Assembly (NCBI GenBank): GCA_016124535.1
Contig: WGNK01000042.1
Location: 1 to 56,255 of the forward strand
Source of the DNA: Azospirillum sp.
GTDB lineage: Bacteria > Pseudomonadota > Alphaproteobacteria > Azospirillales > Azospirillaceae
DNA: 56,255 bases
Reading direction: 5' to 3'
The notes beneath the pieces were generated by a model. The model saw nothing but the letters and a program-made list of their open reading frames with translations, searched no databases and was not told the DNA's origin. The stretch's first letter is position 1. Every line of letters begins with the position of its first letter. Both the position numbers and the translations under genes were made by a program. Positions 51,473 to 56,255 of this stretch are shown here, one piece after another.

Positions 51473-52345
51473 TCAGCGGGTCGGAACCGGCGGGGTCTTC
51501 GCGTAGTCGTAGAAGCCGCGTCCGGTCTTACGCCCGAGCCAGCCGGCCTCGACATATTTGACCAGCAACGGGCACGGCCGGTACTTGCTGTCGGCCAAGC
51601 CCTCGTAGAGCACCTGCATCACCGCCAAACAGGTGTCGAGCCCGATGAAGTCGGCCAGTTCCAGCGGGCCCATCGGGTGGTTGGCGCCCAGCTTCATCGC
51701 GGTATCGATCGAGACGACGCCGCCGACGCCCTCATAGAGGGTGTAGACCGCCTCGTTGATCATCGGTAGCAGGATGCGGTTAACGATGAAGGCCGGGAAG
51801 TCTTCGGCAACCGCAGCACTCTTGCCGAGCCTGACGATCATTGCCTTGGAGGCTTCGAAAGTCTCGTCGTCGGTGGCGATGCCGCGGATCAGCTCGACCA
51901 GCTTCATCACCGGCACCGGGTTCATGAAGTGCATGCCGATGAACTTGCCCGGGCGGTCGGTGATCGCCGCCAGCCGGGTGATCGAGATCGACGAGGTATT
52001 GCTCGCGACCATTGCCGACGGCTTCAGCGCCGGCACCAGCTTCTTGAAAACGTCGCGCTTGATCGCCTCGTTTTCCGATGCCGCCTCGATCACCAGGTCG
52101 GCATCGCCGAACAGGGACATCTCGGTGCCGATCTTGATGCGGGCAAGCGCTGCCGCCTTGGCCTCAGCGGTGACTGCGCCTTTGGCGACCTGGCGGTCGA
52201 TATTCTTGCCAATATTGCCGACGGCTTTGGTCAGCAGTTCTTCTTTGATATCGGACAGTCTCACGTCATATCCGGCGAGCGCGCAGACATGGGCAATGCC
52301 GCTGCCCATCTGTCCGGCGCCGATCACGCCAACAGTCTGGATCAT
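51473..52345 (-). CDS. hbd: 3-hydroxybutyryl-CoA dehydrogenase
   Basis: A 290-residue NAD(P)-dependent dehydrogenase, interconverting 3-hydroxybutyryl-CoA and acetoacetyl-CoA. The Rossmann motif is GAGQMGSGIAHVCALAGYDV (about 8-27). The catalytic His region is IGMHFMNPVPVMKLVELI (about 135-152), with conserved NRIL-MINEAV and GPLELADFIGLDTCL. Length is normal. ATG 52345. It is the last gene of the etfB-etfA-hbd block, 36 bases after etfA, and uses fatty acid or polyhydroxybutyrate metabolites. Confidence 0.95.
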   Translation of the reverse strand: MIQTVGVIGAGQMGSGIAHVCALAGYDVRLSDIKEELLTKAVGNIGKNIDRQVAKGAVTAEAKAAALARIKIGTEMSLFGDADLVIEAASENEAIKRDVFKKLVPALKPSAMVASNTSSISITRLAAITDRPGKFIGMHFMNPVPVMKLVELIRGIATDDETFEASKAMIVRLGKSAAVAEDFPAFIVNRILLPMINEAVYTLYEGVGGVVSIDTAMKLGANHPMGPLELADFIGLDTCLAVMQVLYEGLADSKYRPCPLLVKYVEAGWLGRKTGRGFYDYAKTPPVPTR

Positions 52346-52381
52346 TTTGTTATCCTTTGTTTCCGACGGCCTTGGAGGGGG

Positions 52382-53323
52382 CTACTGACGCACCTTGTCC
52401 AACTCGGCGAGCAGGTCGGGCACCACCTTGAACAGGTCGGCAACCAGGCCATAATCGGCGATCTGGAATATGGGCGCTTCCTCGTCTTTATTGATCGCGA
52501 CGATGACTTTGGAGTCCTTCATCCCGGCCAAGTGCTGGATGGCACCCGAAATACCGACCGCGATGTAGAGTTCCGGCGCCACGACTTTGCCGGTTTGCCC
52601 GACTTGATAGTCATTGGGGACGTAGCCGGCATCGACCGCGGCACGGGTTGCCCCGACCGCGGCGCCGAGACGGTCCGCCAATGTTTCCATCATCTGGAAA
52701 TTCTCGCGTGATTGCAGGCCACGACCGCCGGCCACCACGACCCGCGCCGCGGTCAGTTCCGGACGCTCCGATTGCGACAGCTCTTGAGAAACGAATCGCG
52801 AGACCGTGCTGGCCTGCGCGCCGGTGATCGACTCGATCACGGCACTGCCGCCGGTCCCGGCTGCCGGTTCGAAGGTGGTGCCGCGCACCGTGATCACCTT
52901 GATCGGGTCGCTCGACCGGACCGTTGCGATCGCGTTGCCGGCATAGATCGGGCGGGTGAAGGTGTCCGGCCCCTCGATCCCGATGACCTCAGAAACCTGA
53001 GCGACATCGAGCAGCGCCGCTACCCGTGGCATCAAATTCTTGCCGAAGCTGGTCGCCGGCGCCAGCAGATGGCTGTAGCTCCCGGCAAGGCCGACCAGCA
53101 ACGGTGCCAGCGCTTCGGCCAAGCCATGGGCGGCAGCCGACTCGGCGACCAGCACCTTGGTCACGCCGGCGATGCAGGCCGCGGTTTCGGCCACGCCGCC
53201 GCAGCCCTGGCCGGCGAGCACAACATGGATCTCGCCGCCGAGTTTGGCGGCGGCGGCGACCGTGGTCAGGGTCGCCGGCCTGAGGGTGCCGCTATCGTGT
53301 TCGGCAATGACCAGGACCGCCAT
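52382..53323 (-). CDS. etfA: Electron transfer flavoprotein, alpha subunit
   Basis: A 313-residue EtfA, the FAD-carrying subunit. The N-terminal domain (about 1-190) is followed by the FAD-binding part with VVAGGRGLQSRENFQMMETLADRLGA and the signature VPNDYQVGQTGKVVAPELYIAVGISGAIQH (about 240-269), then AINKDEEAPIFQIADYGLVADLF. The heterodimer accepts electrons from acyl-CoA dehydrogenases and passes them to ETF-ubiquinone oxidoreductase. Its start follows the etfB stop immediately (53323/53325). Confidence 0.97.
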   Translation of the reverse strand: MAVLVIAEHDSGTLRPATLTTVAAAAKLGGEIHVVLAGQGCGGVAETAACIAGVTKVLVAESAAAHGLAEALAPLLVGLAGSYSHLLAPATSFGKNLMPRVAALLDVAQVSEVIGIEGPDTFTRPIYAGNAIATVRSSDPIKVITVRGTTFEPAAGTGGSAVIESITGAQASTVSRFVSQELSQSERPELTAARVVVAGGRGLQSRENFQMMETLADRLGAAVGATRAAVDAGYVPNDYQVGQTGKVVAPELYIAVGISGAIQHLAGMKDSKVIVAINKDEEAPIFQIADYGLVADLFKVVPDLLAELDKVRQ

Positions 53324-53324
53324 C

Positions 53325-54074
53325 TCAGATCACCCTCGCTTCGTTCTTCAACTTATCGACCAGTTCGGCCGCCGAGCCGACCTTGATCCCGCCCTTGCGT
53401 TTGGGCGGCTCGGTCACCTTCAGGACGGTCAGCCGCGGCGCCGGATCGACGCCCAGGGCTTCGGGTGTCAGGCTCTCAATCGGCTTCTTCTTGGCCTTCA
53501 TGATATTGGGCAGCGAGGCGTAGCGGGGCTCGTTCATGCGCAGATCGACCGACACCACCGCTGGCAGGCTCAATTCCAGCACCTCCAGACCGCCGTCGAT
53601 CTCGCGGGTAACCACCGCCCTGCCGGCTTCGATCGCAAGCTTGGACGCGAAGGTACCCTGGGGCCAGCCGAGCAGGGCCGCCACCATCTGGCCGGTCTGG
53701 TTGCAGTCGTCGTCGATCGCCTGCTTGCCAAGCAGAATCAGCGACGGGCTTTCCTTGTCGGCGATCGCCTTCAGCATCTTGGCGACCGCCAGCGGCTGCA
53801 GGTCGGCGCTGCTGACCACCAGGATACCGCGGTCGGCGCCCATCGCCAGCGCGGTCCGGAGGGTTTCCTGGCAAGCCTGAACGCCGAGGCTGACGACGAT
53901 GACCTCGGTTGCCACGCCCTTTTCCTTGAGCCGAACCGCCTCCTCGACCGCAATCTCGTCGAAGGGGTTCATCGACATCTTGACGTTGGCGGTATCGACG
54001 CCGGAGCCGTCGGCCTTGACCCTGATCTTAACGTTGTAGTCGACGACCCGCTTGACCGGGACCAGAATTTTCAT
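53325..54074 (-). CDS. etfB: Electron transfer flavoprotein, beta subunit
   Basis: A 249-residue EtfB, the AMP-binding partner of EtfA. It begins MKILVPVKRVVDYNVKIRVK, contains MSMNPFDEIAVEEAVRLKEKG and QTGQMVAALLGWPQGTFASKL, and ends near GGIKVGSAAELVDKLKNEARVI. It is the first gene of the etf-hbd block. The adenosyltransferase gene is upstream at a distance of 196 bases, so a separate promoter is likely. Confidence 0.97.
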   Translation of the reverse strand: MKILVPVKRVVDYNVKIRVKADGSGVDTANVKMSMNPFDEIAVEEAVRLKEKGVATEVIVVSLGVQACQETLRTALAMGADRGILVVSSADLQPLAVAKMLKAIADKESPSLILLGKQAIDDDCNQTGQMVAALLGWPQGTFASKLAIEAGRAVVTREIDGGLEVLELSLPAVVSVDLRMNEPRYASLPNIMKAKKKPIESLTPEALGVDPAPRLTVLKVTEPPKRKGGIKVGSAAELVDKLKNEARVI

Positions 54075-54270
54075 GGCATTACCCTTATCTACAGGCGGGC
54101 GCGGGGTCTTAGAATTCCGGAGCCGGCACCTTAGGAGGGGCCTGACGTCCTGTCAACGTGTTCGCTCCCGCCCACCGGCGCGCCGCTGACAACCATCCGG
54201 GGGCAGCTAGCCGGCGGCCAATGGCAGACGGCCCGCCGGCGTGCGAGCCCCAGGGAAAGCCCCGGAATCC

Positions 54271-54840
54271 TCAACGATTGGCGCCCGGCACCCACAGAAC
54301 ATCGCCCACACCCTTGTCGTTGGCCCAGCGCGCCAGGACAAACAGATGGTCCGACAGCCGGTTGGCATATTTCAGCGCCGACGCCCCGACCGGTTCGACC
54401 TCGGCCAGTTCGGTGATCAGCCGTTCGGCCCTGCGACTCACCGTCCGCGCCAGATGCAGATAGGCGGCGAGCGGCGAGCCGCCGGGCAGGATGAACGAAT
54501 TGAGCGGCTGCAATTCCGCATTGAGCCGGTCGATCTCGGCCTCCAGCCGGTCGACCTGGGCGTCGGAGACTCTGAGGGGCGGGTATTTGGGCTGCTCCTG
54601 CTCGGGCGTGCACAGATCGGCGCCAAGATCGAACAGGTCGTTCTGGATGCGCATCAACATGGCGTCGATCTCGGCATCGCCGCCGGCATGAAGCCGGGCG
54701 ATGCCGATCACGCCGTTGGTTTCGTCAACCGTGCCATAGGCCGCGACCCGCAAACCGTGCTTGGCCACCCGGCTGCCGTCGCCGAGCGAGGTCTGCCCCT
54801 TGTCGCCGCCGCGAGTATAGATACGGGTCAGCCGGACCAT
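54271..54840 (-). CDS. PduO-type cob(I)alamin adenosyltransferase
   Basis: A 189-residue PduO-type ATP:cob(I)alamin adenosyltransferase, which forms coenzyme B12 for enzymes such as methylmalonyl-CoA mutase. The ATP-binding N-terminus is IYTRGGDKGQTSLGDGSRV (about 7-25), and AYGTVDETNGVIG follows. The C-terminal helix has YANRLSDHLFVLARWAND with the conserved R-x-S-D. Start ATG 54840. It sits between the small membrane protein and etfB on the same strand, an arrangement common in alphaproteobacteria. Confidence 0.94.
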   Translation of the reverse strand: MVRLTRIYTRGGDKGQTSLGDGSRVAKHGLRVAAYGTVDETNGVIGIARLHAGGDAEIDAMLMRIQNDLFDLGADLCTPEQEQPKYPPLRVSDAQVDRLEAEIDRLNAELQPLNSFILPGGSPLAAYLHLARTVSRRAERLITELAEVEPVGASALKYANRLSDHLFVLARWANDKGVGDVLWVPGANR

Positions 54841-54893
54841 CGTCGCGCTCCTGCCGTGGTTGAGGGGGGGCCGGCCGAGCGGCCCGGCCGGGC

Positions 54894-55026
54894 TTGTGAC
54901 TGCGAGGCCTCATTCCCGATGACGCTGAGCGCAGCCGGAAGGCAACGCAATGACAGAGAACCTATAGACAGCGCCCCCGTTCTGGCTCGAGGGCGCCAAG
55001 CCGTTTCGTCGGAGTCGGAACACTAG
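54894..55026. repeat. MITE-like element copy 2, opposite orientation
   Basis: The reverse complement of 11880-12002 with divergence: from 55026 leftward it reads CTAGTGTTCCGACTCCGACG (20 bases identical to copy 1), and further in, near 54905-54925, the complement of a GTCAT-GGGAATGA block. The inner part and far end have diverged. The terminal CTAG supplies the TAG stop (55023-55025) of the small membrane protein gene. Confidence 0.6.
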
Positions 55027-55217
55027 CGCGCGGTCATCATGGCCAGCGCGAACAGCACCAGTGCCAGCCCCTGCAACAGGACGCGCGCGCGCATGAACCG
55101 GTTGCTGGCTCGCCCGGAGGGATCGTTGCCGCGCACCATGGTGAAGACGCCGACGAACAGCGTGCCGAGCACTGCTGCCATCGCCAAGGCCATCAAGAAA
55201 GAGAAGAGTCCGCTCAT
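55023..55217 (-). CDS. Small twin-helix membrane protein (HIG1-like)
   Basis: A 64-residue protein with two hydrophobic segments (about 4-26 and 44-62) joined by a polar loop containing GNDPSGRASNRFMRARVLLQG, like HIG1/twin-transmembrane proteins. ATG 55217 is the natural start; readings further upstream do not resemble protein. It leads the adenosyltransferase-etf block. The family in mitochondria associates with respiratory complexes; bacterial roles are not settled. The TAG stop is part of the adjacent repeat, so the gene's end may have been set by the insertion. Confidence 0.82.
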   Translation of the reverse strand: MSGLFSFLMALAMAAVLGTLFVGVFTMVRGNDPSGRASNRFMRARVLLQGLALVLFALAMMTAR

Positions 55218-55362
55218 AGGGCCGACTATAATCGGCCGGCGCCGGAAATCCCAGCGGGTTCGGCCGCGAGTCCAAGGCGATCCTGGAAATCCCCGGCGAT
55301 TGCTGGCACGGTAAGGCTGGCCGCCACGGCCGCCCCCGTCGATACGAGTATAGGGTGCACGG

Positions 55363-55701
55363 ATGTCCCGATCGACCGAAGAGATCAACGACTGGATGAA
55401 AATGTTCCGGTGGATCGTAAAACTGATCCGAGATGAATTTGCCGTAGAAGAAAAACTTCTGACCAGAAGCGCAAATCTCGAAAAGGATTGCCAGCTATCG
55501 GTCGAGCAGATCGAGCAGATACTGGATTTTATCGCCGAAGAGTTTTCGGTGCATTTTCCCGATGATGCGACCACCGAAGTCGTCCGTCTCGATGATCTGT
55601 GCATGCTGACCAGCTGGATCAAAGGATTCTATAAGCGCCCTGATTTCGTCACCGCGGAGTTCGAAGCACGCTGCCGTCAGCTCAATGCGATCGAGGCCTG
55701 A
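55363..55701 (+). CDS. Unknown 112-residue protein, possibly with an acyl-carrier-like fold
   Basis: The sequence is acidic and helical, starts at ATG 55363 and has no signal peptide. Residues about 35-85 look like a degenerate acyl-carrier helix bundle: LEKDCQLSVEQIEQILDFIA, then EEFSVHFPDD and LDDLCMLTSWI. They resemble the ACP pattern of helix II, loop and helix III/IV, but no DSL serine is in the normal place. The resemblance to DUF1493-type ACP-like proteins is a weak impression, not proof. It stands alone between the etf block and the right-edge region. Confidence 0.6.
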   Translation: MSRSTEEINDWMKMFRWIVKLIRDEFAVEEKLLTRSANLEKDCQLSVEQIEQILDFIAEEFSVHFPDDATTEVVRLDDLCMLTSWIKGFYKRPDFVTAEFEARCRQLNAIEA

Positions 55702-55950
55702 CCGGGCGTCACCGAACCGCCACGAGAAATTCACCGAACCAGCAACTTTCTGCTGGACAGGCCGGAGCGACCCTCCTATAACCACCCTCGTTGACGCGCC
55801 GAACACGGTTTGGCGGGCCGGCGGTTCTCGCCCCGAGCCACGGCGGAGCGAGGCGGGCAGGACAGACTTTTAGGCTTGCCGAAATCAAACGTAGAGAATA
55901 AGGTCAGCGATTGAGTTGACAGCCTCCAGGTTCCGGCCGGGAGGAAGGGG
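55702..55950. other. Intergenic region
   Basis: About 250 bases between the ACP-like gene and the right-edge element. I see no gene or clear promoter here. Confidence 0.4.
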
Positions 55951-56019
55951 ATGTTTCCCCTATGGTTGTTGGACATTGTGGAACCCTTGTTTAGAGAAGG
56001 GATGCGCAGGCGGCGGTGA
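55951..56019 (+). CDS. Candidate 22-codon micro-ORF with strong ribosome site
   Basis: ATG 55951 directly follows GGGAGGAAGGGG, one of the best Shine-Dalgarno runs in the window, although the spacing to its core is short. The frame ends at TGA 56017-56019 and encodes a peptide with a hydrophobic start (MFPLWLLDIVEPLF) and a basic end (MRRRR). A GTG overlaps its stop as GTGA (13 codons, VTVGPGDWFYRNR), and a third frame (GTG AAG ATG) abuts that stop. No match to any known leader peptide is apparent. It could be a chance effect or a leader for a gene beyond the window. Confidence 0.35.
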   Translation: MFPLWLLDIVEPLFREGMRRRR

Positions 56020-56134
56020 CCGTTGGACCGGGCGACTGGTTTTACAGGAACCGTTGAGTGAAGATGCGCAGACCAAGAACGAGGTGCCGTTTCGGACCTC
56101 CCCCCGGGGGGATCGGATCGGTCGAGACCAAGAG

Positions 56135-56255
56135 GTGTGACATTTCACGCAAGTGAGATGACACGCACAGGTTCGAACTCGGGACGGGACCGTGTTGAAG
56201 ACGACGGTTTCCGTTGGATGGCTTGAGCTTGATCTGCAAGGATCGAGCAATTGCA
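56135..56255 (+). ncRNA. Structured RNA region of unknown class, cut by the window edge
   Basis: From 56135 the transcript would begin GUGUG and fold at once into a hairpin of 14 bp with one A-A mismatch (56135-56148 with 56153-56166), capped by a GCAA tetraloop of the GNRA type. Further hairpins follow: CGACGG-UUU-CCGUUG and GCUUGAUC-UGCAAG-GAUCGAGC. Dense, capped helices with a GUGYG start suggest a structured RNA such as the 5' end of a group II intron or another mobile-element RNA; a class cannot be assigned, as the element continues beyond the window. The basis is manual pairing only. Confidence 0.4.

Noticed and set aside
55300..55330. Sigma54-type promoter TGGCACG before the ACP-like gene
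   Set aside because: The -24 half matches, but the -12 element is GGCT rather than TTGC, so it is not convincing.
56170..56190. tRNA-like GGTTCGAAC motif near the right edge
   Set aside because: Neighbouring bases do not pair as a T arm and no acceptor stem or anticodon arm is present on either strand.

Overview
The window is GC-rich (roughly two thirds G+C), densely packed chromosomal DNA. It looks like an alphaproteobacterium of the Rhodospirillales type. That assignment is an inference from the gene content: an etfB-etfA-hbd block with a PduO-type adenosyltransferase and a small two-helix membrane protein, a GcvA-like LysR next to recJ, DUF1127 and DUF4424 proteins, an iron-sulfur bacterial cryptochrome/photolyase, a class I fumarase, and an AMIN-domain cell-wall amidase. 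I saw no rRNA operon, intact tRNA or CRISPR array.

Layout. 1-2442 is the edge of an integrated element: the first codons of an IS3-type OrfA, an unknown protein, a P4-like tyrosine integrase, and a 46-nt fragment of a tRNA-Arg(TCT) that marks the attachment site. 2596-17184 is housekeeping: pentapeptide-repeat protein, Tat-exported DUF882 peptidase, GNAT, LolD-like ATPase, class I fumarase, a cNMP-binding histidine kinase, SDR, GST, gamma-carbonic anhydrase, a DcuA/B transporter, nagA plus a 22-codon membrane ORF, ssb and an amidase. 17432-21535 holds pepN and a wrecked subtilase gene. 21897-29884 is a complete kdpFABCDE operon led by a previously short-changed 27-aa membrane ORF. 30170-34325 holds a DUF4424 protein and an MBL-hydrolase/HD-GYP pair with a perfect CRP-type palindrome upstream. 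34486-42245 holds gcvA-like lysR, recJ, argB, a hemerythrin and an lpxD-acp-ketosynthase set. 42802-51351 holds several unknown proteins, a CBS-DUF294 protein, a WaaE-like glycosyltransferase, an SDR gene stopped at its catalytic tyrosine, an FeS-BCP photolyase and a lytic transglycosylase lipoprotein. 51473-55217 is the electron-transfer flavoprotein block. 55363-56255 holds an acyl-carrier-like protein and an unexplained, highly structured right edge.

How the genes fit together. Many pairs overlap by ATGA and are probably translationally coupled (integrase/unknown, lolD/GNAT, gamma-CA/GST, nagA/micro-ORF, kdpD/kdpE, lysR/recJ). The lpxD-acp-ketosynthase set suggests a dedicated acyl supply for lipid A. 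EtfAB, Hbd and the adenosyltransferase point to acyl-CoA and propionate catabolism. Kdp gives high-affinity potassium uptake under its own two-component system.

The most unusual items are the structured right edge (GNRA-capped 14-bp hairpin beginning GUGUG, preceded by abutting micro-ORFs), a MITE-like repeat in two copies whose terminal CTAG supplies the stop codon of the neighbouring gene both times, the kdp leader microprotein, and the specialised acyl carrier protein with ASL instead of DSL.
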